The notes under the pieces were generated by a model, which saw only the letters and a program-made list of their open reading frames with translations, made no database searches and was not told the DNA's origin. This document shows, piece after piece, positions 16,317 through 23,688 of a stretch of DNA of 64,000 nucleotides. Positions within the stretch are counted from its first letter, which is position 1. Every line of letters begins with the position of its first letter. The position numbers were made by a program, and so were the translations under genes. Location of the stretch: NCBI RefSeq assembly GCF_042666655.1, contig NZ_JBHTDE010000007.1, forward strand, positions 62,001-126,000. Direction: 5' to 3'. This DNA comes from Paracraurococcus sp042666655. Its GTDB lineage: Bacteria > Pseudomonadota > Alphaproteobacteria > Acetobacterales > Acetobacteraceae.

Positions 16317-16790
16317 TTACAGCGGCGAGCCGTCCTTCCGCGTGTAGCGCCAGGTGCCGTCCGGCTGCATCGCCGCCGCCAGGTCGTCCTCCGGGTAGAA
16401 GACGCTGTCGCCCGCGGCGCGGTCGCCGACCTCCAGGATGACGGCATCGCGGTCACCGCGGTTCACCAGGTGGTGCGGCGGGCCGCCGGCGGGGAAGCCG
16501 GCGCAGTCGCCGGGCGAGAGCAGCCGCTCCGCCTCGCCGACATGCAGCGTCGGCGTGCCTTCCAGCACGTAGATCCACTCGTCCGACTTCGCATGCACAT
16601 GGTGGATGGACGACGCGGCGCCCGGCGCGAGGCGGGTGAGGTTCACGCCGAAATTCGCCAGGCCGAAGGGATCGCCCAGCACCCGCTTCTCCCGGCCGGC
16701 GAGCTTCGGCGCGAGGTCGGGCGGATAGCCGCTCGGGCGCGGGCGTGGCGGGACATCTGCGGCGCGCAGGGCGGTCGGGCCTTCGGTCAT
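16317..16790 (-). CDS. Cupin-domain protein
   Basis: The 157-aa protein is a single cupin. Motif 1 is seen as IHHVHAKSDEWIYVLEG (about residues 67-83), with His, His and Glu metal ligands, and motif 2 around SPGDCAGFPAG...HHLVNRGD. The family is often annotated as a quercetin-dioxygenase-like or sugar-binding cupin of unknown function. A run-on segment (DSVFYPEDDLAAAM, then WRYTRKDGSPL) is conserved in proteobacterial cupins described as transcriptional-regulator-like. The start ATG overlaps the stop of the GNAT gene (ATGA), so it is the last gene of the long minus-strand operon. Confidence 0.85.
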   Translation of the reverse strand: MTEGPTALRAADVPPRPRPSGYPPDLAPKLAGREKRVLGDPFGLANFGVNLTRLAPGAASSIHHVHAKSDEWIYVLEGTPTLHVGEAERLLSPGDCAGFPAGGPPHHLVNRGDRDAVILEVGDRAAGDSVFYPEDDLAAAMQPDGTWRYTRKDGSPL

Positions 16791-17230
16791 GGCGCGCCGT
16801 CCGTCAGCGGCTTGCGCAGCCAGATGCGTTCCCCCTTGGGCGGGTAGGGGAGGCGGGCGAATTCCACGTAGCCCTGCCGCTGGTAGAAGCCGGGCGCCTG
16901 GAAGCTGAAGGTGTCGACATAGGCGGAATGGCAGCCGCGTTCGCGCGCCCGCTGCTCGGCGGCGGCGACGATGTCGGCGCCGAGGCCGGCCTGCCGCAGC
17001 GGTGCGTCCAGCCAGAAATAGCGGAGGAACATCCAGCCGGCATAGGTCTCGCAGTGCAGCCCGCCGCGGATCCGGCCGGCGTCCCGCAGGAAGACCGCCA
17101 GCGTGCCCCAGGGTTGGTGGCCGGGCCACGCCGCCTCGTTGAAGGCCTCGAGGCCTTCGGGCAGGACGTCGATATCGGCCTCGGCCGGGGCGTCCTCGAT
17201 GCTGAGCGTCAGTCCGGGCGGCAGGTGCAT
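16787..17230 (-). CDS. GNAT-family acetyltransferase
   Basis: The 147-aa protein is a small GNAT enzyme. The region LDAPLRQAGLGADIVAAAEQRARERG (about residues 79-104) is the acetyl-CoA pyrophosphate-binding motif A, in the variant (R-x-G-L-G) form. SFQAPGFYQRQGYVEFARL is motif B. The start at 17230 is 19 bases after the stop of the 52-aa zinc-ribbon gene; the stop overlaps the cupin start by 4 bases. The acceptor substrate is unknown. Its place at the end of the pterin-like operon might be incidental. Confidence 0.85.
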   Translation of the reverse strand: MHLPPGLTLSIEDAPAEADIDVLPEGLEAFNEAAWPGHQPWGTLAVFLRDAGRIRGGLHCETYAGWMFLRYFWLDAPLRQAGLGADIVAAAEQRARERGCHSAYVDTFSFQAPGFYQRQGYVEFARLPYPPKGERIWLRKPLTDGAP

Positions 17231-17249
17231 GGGCCGAGCATAGCGCGGT

Positions 17250-17408
17250 TCAGCCGCCCGCCACCCCCTGGATGACGATGCCGCCGCCGCCGCAGGCCCG
17301 GCAGGGCTGGCCGCCGATGCGGGCCTTGCCCTGGCAGTCGGGGCAGGGGGTCTCGCCGGTGGCGGGGGTGCCGGGGGGCGGCGACGTCGCCTGTGGGTCG
17401 TCGGCCAC
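17250..17408 (-). CDS. 52-aa zinc-ribbon (DnaJ-type CxxCxG) mini-protein
   Basis: A 52-codon gene starts at GTG 17408, with GGGGAGGA six bases upstream, and ends at TGA 17250. The product has a polar, proline-rich N-terminus (VADDPQATSPPPGTPATGE), then two CxxC pairs: CPDCQGKARIGG and CRACGGGG. This is the DnaJ zinc-finger half-repeat pattern, so one zinc ion is likely bound by four cysteines. It sits between the methyltransferase and the GNAT gene with gaps of 66 and 19 bases on the same strand. Similar tiny proteins are widespread and uncharacterised. The GC-rich context could hide it from gene finders. Confidence 0.65.
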   Translation of the reverse strand: MADDPQATSPPPGTPATGETPCPDCQGKARIGGQPCRACGGGGIVIQGVAGG

Positions 17409-17474
17409 GCGGTCCTCCCCGGGGGTGATGGTCGGGGAGCAACCCGCGGGGCCGGGCGGGTGGTCCGCGGCGCC

Positions 17475-18374
17475 TCACCGCGGGGGCGGCAGCGCCAGCA
17501 CGTCCCGATGCCCGATCCGCGCCGCCAGCCGCCGGCCCGCCACCTGGTCCAGCCGCGCATCCATCCAGGCCTCGATCCGCGCATCGCCGCGGCGGTCCTG
17601 CCGCCCGGCGGCCTCGGCATGGCCCAGCACCAACTCGGTGAGGAAACGCCCGGCGGTGTCCCGCAATGCCGGGTGCGGCACGGCGCCGCGGGCGCGGATG
17701 CTCCAGTCGCTCGGCGCCGTCGCCACCGTGAAGCCGCGCGCGCCGAAGACCTCGGCGATCGCCGCCGGCGCCAGAGGCCCGAGCGCCCTGCCGCCGAACC
17801 CCTTGTCGCGCAACTGGTCGCGGCGGAAGCCGGCGGCGACGCGCGCATCCGCCCGGTGCGGCGGGGCGAAGCCCTCCCGCCCGTCGACGCAGAGCGCGGC
17901 GTAGAAGGGGATGCGCAGCGTCGCCGCCATCCGCTCCAGCCAGCCGCGCGACACCAGGTCGCACAGCGCCGAGCTCAGCACCGCATCGGCATTCGGCAAG
18001 GGCAGGTTGGCCGGGGCCTCCACCAGGTCGGCGATCAGCGCCTCGATCCGCCAGGCGCCGCCCGGGGCGTGCACCAGCAGGGTGCGCTTGCTCGGCGCGG
18101 TGACCGGGAAGCCCATCTGGTCGGCGCGGTCGGCGATGGTGTCGAAGGCCGCCTCGGCCATCTCTTGGCTGGAATCCACCAGGGTCCAGGCCTGCGCGCG
18201 GCCGATGCGCGGCGCCAGCCAGCGGAGCAGGCTGCCGGTGCCGGCGCCGAGATCGATCAGCCGCGGCCGTGCCGGCAGCCGGGCGACCAGCGCGTCGGCG
18301 AGTGCCTGGTTGCGGGCGAAGGCGTCGAAAGGCTCGCGCAGGTCGAGCCAGGCAAGGTCGAATTCCTCGCTCAC
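17475..18374 (-). CDS. Class I SAM-dependent methyltransferase
   Basis: The 299-aa protein has the Rossmann methyltransferase motif I LIDLGAGTGSLLRWLAP (about residues 39-55), motif II VDSSQEM and the post-I ADAVLSSALCDLVS segment. It starts with GTG 18374, which overlaps the glycosyltransferase stop (GTGA), so the two are translationally coupled. The C-terminal third (DWSIRARGAVPHPALRDTAGRFLTEL) is not shared with the common ubiquinone-type methyltransferases, so it probably has its own small-molecule substrate. In this operon the substrate would most simply be the product of the PTPS-like/RibD-like enzymes or its glycoside. That is an inference from position. Confidence 0.85.
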   Translation of the reverse strand: MSEEFDLAWLDLREPFDAFARNQALADALVARLPARPRLIDLGAGTGSLLRWLAPRIGRAQAWTLVDSSQEMAEAAFDTIADRADQMGFPVTAPSKRTLLVHAPGGAWRIEALIADLVEAPANLPLPNADAVLSSALCDLVSRGWLERMAATLRIPFYAALCVDGREGFAPPHRADARVAAGFRRDQLRDKGFGGRALGPLAPAAIAEVFGARGFTVATAPSDWSIRARGAVPHPALRDTAGRFLTELVLGHAEAAGRQDRRGDARIEAWMDARLDQVAGRRLAARIGHRDVLALPPPR

Positions 18375-19408
18375 GCCCGCTCCAGCTCCGCGGCGAAGGC
18401 GCCGGCGCGGTCAGCCCAGCGCGGCAGCGCTTGGCCCGCAGCCCAGGAGGCCGCGGCCATCTCGCGCAGCATCTCGGTATCCACGATCATCCGCCGCAGC
18501 GCCTTGGTCAGCGACACCACGTCGCCGGGCGGCGAGACGGCGCCGGCCTCCATCGGCACGAGGTCGGCAATGGCGCCGCCGGCGGTGATGGCCAGCGGCA
18601 GGCCGCGCGCCATCGCTTCGGCCGCGGCCATGCCATAGCCTTCCCACCAGGTCGCCAGCGCGAATATGTCGGCGCGGCGGTAGGCGTCCTCGAGCGCCGC
18701 GGCCGGAAGCTCGCCGGCGAAGGTCACGCGCTGGGCGATGGCCAGTTCCTCGGCCAGCGCCTGCAGGCCGTGCGCATGCACCGCATCCCGCGCGCCGCCG
18801 GCGATGGTCAGGGTCCAGTCGAGGTCGGGCAGGCCGGCCAGCGTCCGCAGCAGCACGTCATGCCCCTTGCGCGGCACCAGCGTGCCGACCGCGAGGATCG
18901 CCACCCCCGGCCCGCCCGAACCGGAGGAGCGCTCGGCCGGGTCGGTGCCCGGCTCGACGATGCCGATGCGCCCGGGGGGGACGCCGAAATCGGCAGCGAG
19001 GCGCTCGGCGGTATGCGGCGAGGTGGCGATCAGCCGGGCGAGGCGGGAGAAGAGGTCGCGCTCGATGCCGCGCAGCGCCTCCCGGTCCTCCTGCGGCGCG
19101 CCGTGTTCCAGCGCGGTCGGGTGGTGGATCAGGCCGATGGCGCGGCGGCGGACCAAGTCGTCCGCCAGCGGCGCGAAGGCGGGCAGGCCGAGCCCGTCGA
19201 TGACCGGCCGCACGTCTTCTGGCAGAGCGGCCAGCGCCGCGCGCGCCGCATCCTTCGCCGCCGCATCCGGCAGCGGGTGGCGGCCGGCGAGCTGCACGAC
19301 CTGGACCTCCTGGCCGAGGGCGCGCAGGCCCTCGACGATCCGGCGGTCGTAGATGTAGCCGCCGGAGATGGTGTCGAAGGGGCCGGGGACCAGCAGCGCC
19401 AGTTTCAA
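18371..19408 (-). CDS. Family 4 glycosyltransferase
   Basis: The 345-aa protein is a GT-B fold, GT4-type retaining glycosyltransferase. The N-terminal KLALLVPGPFDTISGGYIYDRRI loop lies at residues 2-24. The C-terminal donor-binding half has LVPRKGHDVLLRTLAGL and the E-x7-E motif in EGYGMAAAEAMARG (about residues 257-270). The start is a TTG at 19408, chosen because it overlaps the PTPS-like stop (TTGA), has AGGGAG seven bases upstream and begins exactly at the conserved first strand. The donor sugar is unknown. Being coupled to a PTPS-like gene and not to polysaccharide genes suggests a small-molecule acceptor. Confidence 0.9.
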   Translation of the reverse strand: MKLALLVPGPFDTISGGYIYDRRIVEGLRALGQEVQVVQLAGRHPLPDAAAKDAARAALAALPEDVRPVIDGLGLPAFAPLADDLVRRRAIGLIHHPTALEHGAPQEDREALRGIERDLFSRLARLIATSPHTAERLAADFGVPPGRIGIVEPGTDPAERSSGSGGPGVAILAVGTLVPRKGHDVLLRTLAGLPDLDWTLTIAGGARDAVHAHGLQALAEELAIAQRVTFAGELPAAALEDAYRRADIFALATWWEGYGMAAAEAMARGLPLAITAGGAIADLVPMEAGAVSPPGDVVSLTKALRRMIVDTEMLREMAAASWAAGQALPRWADRAGAFAAELERA

Positions 19409-19806
19409 GCGATATCTCCCTCGTAGGCCGCCCAGGCATTCGGGCTTTCGCGCAACAGGATCTTGAGCGAGGTGACGTTGCCGCTCTGGGCGCCGAGCTT
19501 GCCGTCCCGCAGTGCCGCGGCCAGCAGGCCGTGGATATGCGCGCAGAGGAATTCGGTGGTGGTGTTCAGCCCGGCGAAGGCCGGCTCGCCATCCAGGTTG
19601 CGGTAGTCCAGCCCGTCGAGCGCCTTGCGCAATTCCACCTTGGCCAGGCCGATATCGACCAGCAGGTGCAGGTGGTCGAGCTGCGGCGCGCGGAACTCCG
19701 CCTCCACCGCGAAGGTGGCGCCGTGCAGGCGCTGGGCCGGGCCGAATTCGGCGCCGCGGAAGCTGTGGGCGACCATGATGTGGTCGCAGACGGTCAGCGA
19801 GTACAT
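19405..19806 (-). CDS. PTPS/QueD-family protein with altered active site
   Basis: The 133-aa protein has the 6-pyruvoyl-tetrahydropterin synthase/6-carboxytetrahydropterin synthase fold signature. The family normally binds zinc with three histidines (H in the first strand, then HGH) and uses a Cys four residues before HGH and an Asp-His pair. Here His14 (VAHSF) and His28 (RLHGA) remain, but the third ligand is Ala30 (HGA), the catalytic Cys position is Ala24, and LDHxxLN reads LDYRNLD (Tyr68). Glu85 (TTTEFL) and the RESPNAWAAY end are kept. So it is unlikely to be a normal QueD; it may use a different reaction or bind a pterin. It starts 12 bases after the dehydrogenase stop. Confidence 0.85.
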   Translation of the reverse strand: MYSLTVCDHIMVAHSFRGAEFGPAQRLHGATFAVEAEFRAPQLDHLHLLVDIGLAKVELRKALDGLDYRNLDGEPAFAGLNTTTEFLCAHIHGLLAAALRDGKLGAQSGNVTSLKILLRESPNAWAAYEGDIA

Positions 19807-19818
19807 CGCGCGCCTCTC

Positions 19819-20790
19819 TTATGGATAGGTGATGACGGGGCAAGGGGGCGCGCTGCCTGCCGCATCCAGCAGCGCGGGCAGCGCCGCCGGCAGGTCGGCG
19901 AAGCGGGCGACCGGGGAACAGAGCGCATCGAAGCGCGGGTCGGCAAGCAGGTCGAGCGCCAGGGCCAGACGCTCGGCGTAGCTGCGCCGGCCGCGCATGG
20001 CGGGCGCCACGGCGCCGACCTGGGTCGAGAGGATCGTCAGCCGCCGCGCATGGAAGGCCTCGCCGAGCGGCAGCGGCACCATGCGGTCGCCGTGCCAGCT
20101 GGCCTCGACGATGCGTGCCTCGAAGCCGGCGCGGTCGAGCGCCAGTTGCAGCCCGGCGGCGCTGGCGCTGGCATGGATGATCAGCTCCTGCTCGGCCGGC
20201 GCGTCCGGCGGCAGGGCGAAGCGGCCGCCGAGCGCCCCGGCCAGCGCGGCGCGGGCGGGATCGATGTCGACCACGGTGGGCCGGATGCCGGGGATGCGCG
20301 CCAGCAGCGCCGCCGCCAGCAGCCCGACCACGCCGGCGCCGATCACCAGGCAGCGCTCCCCGGCCAAGGGCCGCGCATCCCAAAGGATATTGAGCGCCGT
20401 CTCCATGTTCGCCGCCAGCACCGCGCGGTGGTCGGGCACCGCATCGGGGATCGGGATGCACATGGCGGCCGGCGCCAGGAACAGGTCCTGGTGCGGGTGC
20501 AGGACGAAGACCCGGCGGCCGAGCAGCGCTGCGGGCCCTGCCTCGACCACGCCCATGGCGCAGTAGCCGTATTTCACGGGATGGGGGAACTCGCCCGCCA
20601 TCAGCGGCGCCCGCATCGCGGCATACTGGCTGGGCGGCACACGGCCTGCGAGCACCAGGCGCTCGGTCCCGCGCGACAGGGCGGTGGCGCGGGTGCGGAC
20701 CAGCGCCTGGTCCTCGGCCCGCGGCGGCAGCACTTCCTCGCGCAGCTCGGCGACGCCGGGCGCCACCGTCCACAGGGCGGTCGCCTTCAC
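19819..20790 (-). CDS. Medium-chain (zinc-binding-type) dehydrogenase
   Basis: The 323-aa protein is an MDR-family dehydrogenase. The GroES-like half contains ALSRGTERLVLAG in place of the usual CGICGTD catalytic-zinc motif, a variant also found in BchC-type proteins, so the catalytic zinc cysteine is absent. The Rossmann half has CLVIGAGVVGLLAAALLA (about residues 156-173) and an acidic VDIDP at the end of strand 2, favouring NAD(H). The start is GTG 20790, overlapping the RibD-like stop (GTGA). It is coupled to the PTPS-like gene 12 bases downstream. It probably oxidises or reduces a side-chain carbonyl/alcohol of the pathway intermediate. Confidence 0.85.
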   Translation of the reverse strand: MKATALWTVAPGVAELREEVLPPRAEDQALVRTRATALSRGTERLVLAGRVPPSQYAAMRAPLMAGEFPHPVKYGYCAMGVVEAGPAALLGRRVFVLHPHQDLFLAPAAMCIPIPDAVPDHRAVLAANMETALNILWDARPLAGERCLVIGAGVVGLLAAALLARIPGIRPTVVDIDPARAALAGALGGRFALPPDAPAEQELIIHASASAAGLQLALDRAGFEARIVEASWHGDRMVPLPLGEAFHARRLTILSTQVGAVAPAMRGRRSYAERLALALDLLADPRFDALCSPVARFADLPAALPALLDAAGSAPPCPVITYP

Positions 20791-21572
20791 CCGCAGACCC
20801 CCGGCCGCGCCCGGTCCAGCGCGATGTCGAACAGCACGTCGGGGTCGAGGCTGTGCACCGTCCAGCCGAAGCGCAGCCCATCGGCGATCCGCGCCGCCTC
20901 CGGCAGGGTGAAGGCCGGGATGCCGGAGCCGAGCAGGACGGGGGCCACCGTCACGTGCAGCCGGTCGAGGCAGCCGGCGGCGAGGAAGCGGCTGACGGTG
21001 ACGCCGCCGCCCTCGACGAAAAGCCGCGTCAGTCCGCGTGCCGCAAGTGCTGCGAGGATCGCCGGGATCGCCAGCCCGCCGACCACCGCATCGCGCGGCA
21101 GCCGCAGCACCTCGGCGATGCCGAGCCTCTCGGGCCCGGGCGCGTCCGCGGCACAGAGCAGCAGGGTCGGCGGGCCCTCGCGGAACACGCCATAGTCGGG
21201 GCCGAGCCGGCGGTCGGTGTCGAGCACCACCCGCACCGGATTCGGCCCCGGGCAATCGCGCGTGGTGAGCCGCGGATCGTCGTTGCGCACCGTCCCGGCG
21301 CCGACCACCACGGCATGGCAGAGCGCCCGCAGCCGGTGGGTGTGCAGCAGGTCGCCCTGCCCGCCGATCCATTGCGAGGAGCCCGACAGGGTGGCGATCC
21401 GCCCGTCCAGGGTCTGCGCCAGTCGGCCGACCACCATGCAGCCATCGGCCGCGCGCGGCGGCGCCAGCAACGGGCCGAACAGCGCGCCGAGCGGCCCGGC
21501 CGGCAGCCGGCCGGGCGCGTCGCGCAGCGCGAGCAATGCGTCCCAATCAGGAGCCAGGGTCGATCCATCCAT
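20787..21572 (-). CDS. RibD C-terminal-type pyrimidine/pterin reductase
   Basis: The product is a stand-alone reductase of the RibD C-terminal/dihydrofolate-reductase-like fold. It has LAQTLDGRIATLSGSSQWI (the substrate/NADPH-binding start), then LRALCHAVVVGAGTVRNDDPRLT, and the FVEGGGVTVSRFL and APVLLGSG blocks. The cytidine-deaminase half of RibD is missing, so it is not the normal riboflavin enzyme. Homologues reduce aminopyrimidines, or dihydropterins as PTR1-like activities. It is the first gene of the operon. The start is uncertain: ATG 21572 gives 261 aa; ATG 21662 would add a 30-residue arginine-rich extension. Neither has a clear ribosome site. Confidence 0.82.
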   Translation of the reverse strand: MDGSTLAPDWDALLALRDAPGRLPAGPLGALFGPLLAPPRAADGCMVVGRLAQTLDGRIATLSGSSQWIGGQGDLLHTHRLRALCHAVVVGAGTVRNDDPRLTTRDCPGPNPVRVVLDTDRRLGPDYGVFREGPPTLLLCAADAPGPERLGIAEVLRLPRDAVVGGLAIPAILAALAARGLTRLFVEGGGVTVSRFLAAGCLDRLHVTVAPVLLGSGIPAFTLPEAARIADGLRFGWTVHSLDPDVLFDIALDRARPGVCG

Positions 21573-21667
21573 GCGGCGCGGACCATGCCGGAACACCAGC
21601 GCGAACACCATACGGGTGCGGCGCGATGCCAGGGCGGCCAGGGCTTTTTCATTCTCACGCATAGGGT

Positions 21668-21685
21668 CTGTGCGCCCGCGCACAG
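21668..21685. promoter_or_regulatory. Perfect 18-bp dyad upstream of the divergent pterin-like operon
   Basis: CTGTGCGC and GCGCACAG face each other across a 2-base centre, in the region between the RibD-like gene and the divergent membrane-protein gene. Its 8-base arms and short centre fit a homodimeric repressor or activator site better than a terminator. No regulator gene is adjacent. Confidence 0.35.
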
Positions 21686-21783
21686 GCCCCGGCGCGATCG
21701 CGGCCGCACCCTGTCCTGCCGTCCAGGTTCGGACGGAGTTGCGCCGGAAGCGATTTCGGCCGTCATATCGCGAGGTACCCGGG

Positions 21784-22815
21784 ATGTTCGCATGGCTCAC
21801 CTATGGGCTGGCCGTCTGCTTCAGTGCGGTGCTGCCCTTCGCCATTCTGTCGCTGCGCCGAACGGTCCGCCTGCGGCGGCAGGAAGTCATCCTCGATCTT
21901 CAGCGCATGTTCGAGTTGGGCGACACGCGCACCGGCGAGGAGGCGATCATCCCCTCCTTCGAATTCGTGAAGTACAAATACTTTCCACGCTCGGAAGCCA
22001 AGGCTCAGGCGCATGACGATGCCGGCGCCACGAGGGCCGAGCCGAATGCCAGCACCCTGGCGAAGGAAAAAGGCAGGGCGCCGGATGCCGAGGCATCGCT
22101 CCTGACCTACCTGATCTGCAGCTTGCCGCTGGTGCTGCTCGTCCTCGCCTTCAGCGTCGTCGCCATCAGCATGATCCTGGCGCAGTTGCTGACGCCCGGG
22201 CTCGGCAGCGGGGGGCTGCCACCCTTCCGCCACGTGACGGGCGGCGGGATGTCCGAACAATGGATCGCCGGACTCTGGGTCTTCATCGTCGCCTTTCTTG
22301 GCGGCTACCTCTTCGCCGTGCGCAGCTTGCTGCGGGTGGTGAACAATTTCGACCTGACGCCCGGCTCTTTCGTCGCCGCGGCGTTGCAGCTGCTGCTCGG
22401 CGTCGCCACCGCGCTGGTGATCATGGTCGGCGGCCTCGGGTCGCTGATCCAGGGCAGGACACTGACATCGGTTGCAGTGCCGGGCGCGATCGTCGTCGCC
22501 TTCATCATCGGCTTCATCCCGGAGTTCGGCCTGCGGACCCTCTATCGCTCATCGAAGCTGCTGCTGTTCAAGCTCGAGGACAGCGACCTCTACCGGAGCT
22601 TCAAGGCGACCCCGGTCGAGGTGATCGACGGCATCGACACCGAAATCCGCAGCCGCCTGGCCGAGCTCAACATCGTCAGCGTGCAGAACCTGGCGACCGC
22701 CAACCCGATCATGCTGTTCGTGGAGACGCCCTACGGGATCTACCAGTCCATCGACTGGGTGGCCCAGGCGCAGCTTTGCGCCGCGGTCGGGCCGCATGCG
22801 GTGCTGCGGCTCTAG
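21784..22815 (+). CDS. Membrane protein of unknown function, truncated by an in-frame TAG
   Basis: The 343-aa frame begins at ATG 21784 with GAGG ten bases upstream. It has a hydrophobic N-terminal helix (LTYGLAVCFSAVLPFAILSL), a charged linker, and three or four more hydrophobic segments (about residues 110-135, 160-178, 195-215 and 230-250). A soluble C-terminal part with a helix-hairpin-helix-like LAELNIVSVQNLATANP follows. I do not recognise the family. TAG at 22813 ends the frame, but the same frame continues open and protein-like to TGA 23148 (see next entry). The intact ancestor would have had about 454 residues. Confidence 0.7.
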   Translation: MFAWLTYGLAVCFSAVLPFAILSLRRTVRLRRQEVILDLQRMFELGDTRTGEEAIIPSFEFVKYKYFPRSEAKAQAHDDAGATRAEPNASTLAKEKGRAPDAEASLLTYLICSLPLVLLVLAFSVVAISMILAQLLTPGLGSGGLPPFRHVTGGGMSEQWIAGLWVFIVAFLGGYLFAVRSLLRVVNNFDLTPGSFVAAALQLLLGVATALVIMVGGLGSLIQGRTLTSVAVPGAIVVAFIIGFIPEFGLRTLYRSSKLLLFKLEDSDLYRSFKATPVEVIDGIDTEIRSRLAELNIVSVQNLATANPIMLFVETPYGIYQSIDWVAQAQLCAAVGPHAVLRL

Positions 22816-23148
22816 AAGCTCGGCATCCGCACCATCTTCGATCTCGAAAGGGCCGTCCTGGCGCCGGGCTACAGCACCCGGCCACTGCGCCAAGCAGTGG
22901 GCCGTGCCTTGATCGCGGATGCCGACCCGGCAACCCTGACCGATCTCAGGGCGGCGCCGGACATGGTTCTCGACGACTACACGATCGTGGCGCTGGTCGA
23001 CAACGCGCTTGACGACCTGCATGTCCAACGCCTGCGCCAGATCACCAATCGGATCGAGCAGCGTCTCGGGGCCCAGAACAACCGCTTCCAGTTCTGGCAC
23101 GCCGAACGCGCCCGCCTCCTGGCCGCGAACGACCAAAAGGCGGCCTGA
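22816..23148 (+). pseudogene. 3' remainder of the membrane-protein gene after the TAG
   Basis: Directly after TAG 22813-22815 the same frame reads KLGIRTIFDLERAVLAPG..., without any stop until 23148. The composition is helical and charged (DLRAAPDMVLDDYTIVALVDNALDDL...QFWHAERARLLAAN). The junction ...AVLRL*KLGIRTIFDL... restores a helix-hairpin-helix-like pattern (KLGIRTIFDLE resembling ELNIVSVQNLA just before). This argues for a nonsense change of CAG, AAG or GAG to TAG. A GTG at 22897 could restart translation of the last 83 codons. A sequencing error is possible. Confidence 0.65.
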
Positions 23149-23172
23149 GGCCGGCGCGGGCAGGGTGGGGGC

Positions 23173-23688
23173 TCAAGGTCTGACGAGGGCGTGCGGGAAC
23201 AGCGGCAGCAGCCACTGCGCCAGCACGCCCGCCAGGATCGGCAGCAGGCCGGACGCCAGCAGCCGGATCAGGATGAAGCGCCCGCCGAGCACCGGCCATT
23301 CCCAGGCGATCACCCGGTGGAAGCCGAGGATCGCCCAGCCGGTGATCAGCGCCACCATCTGCGGCCCGCCTGCGCCCGCCTTGATGAAGGTCAGCACCAG
23401 CGGGAAGGAGACGAAGGGGCCGCCCGGGATGAAGCCGCCGGCGAAGGCGGCGATGGCGATGCCGGCGAGGCCCGATTCCGGCCCGAGCCAGCCGGCGGCG
23501 AGGTCGGCCGGGATCAGCTCGGCCAGGAAGGCCGCCATGGGCAGCGCGGCCAGCAGCAGCGGCAGGACGCGGAGGATGGTCTCGCCGGTCTCCCGCAGCG
23601 CCCGCTGCGCCGTCGGCACGCCGCGCCGCAGCGTCAGGCCGAAGGCGCCGAGCGCCAGGACCAGCAGGATCGCCTGGCCGATGCTCAC
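23173..23688 (-). CDS. Permease half-protein B (ArsP/DUF318-like)
   Basis: The 171-aa hydrophobic protein has four or five membrane segments. It shows the family pattern ESGLAGIAIAAFAGGFIPGGPFVSFPLVLTFIKAGAG (read in pieces here: ESGLAG, FIPGGPFVSFP, LTFIKAGAG). The start is GTG 23688, which overlaps the stop of half-protein A (GTGA). It resembles half of an ArsP/YraQ-type permease (about 300-350 aa), where two such repeats are fused. The two adjacent genes therefore look like a split, heterodimeric permease. The substrate is unknown. The ATG-less start is supported by the overlap and by the conserved first helix that follows it. Confidence 0.75.
   Translation of the reverse strand: MSIGQAILLVLALGAFGLTLRRGVPTAQRALRETGETILRVLPLLLAALPMAAFLAELIPADLAAGWLGPESGLAGIAIAAFAGGFIPGGPFVSFPLVLTFIKAGAGGPQMVALITGWAILGFHRVIAWEWPVLGGRFILIRLLASGLLPILAGVLAQWLLPLFPHALVRP

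Noticed and set aside
19405..19806. Naming this gene queD (queuosine pathway)
   Set aside because: The catalytic Cys, one zinc His and the Asp-His motif are absent, and no queC/queE/queF genes are near.
20787..21572. Calling this ribD of riboflavin biosynthesis
   Set aside because: The deaminase domain is missing and no ribE, ribBA or ribH genes are adjacent.
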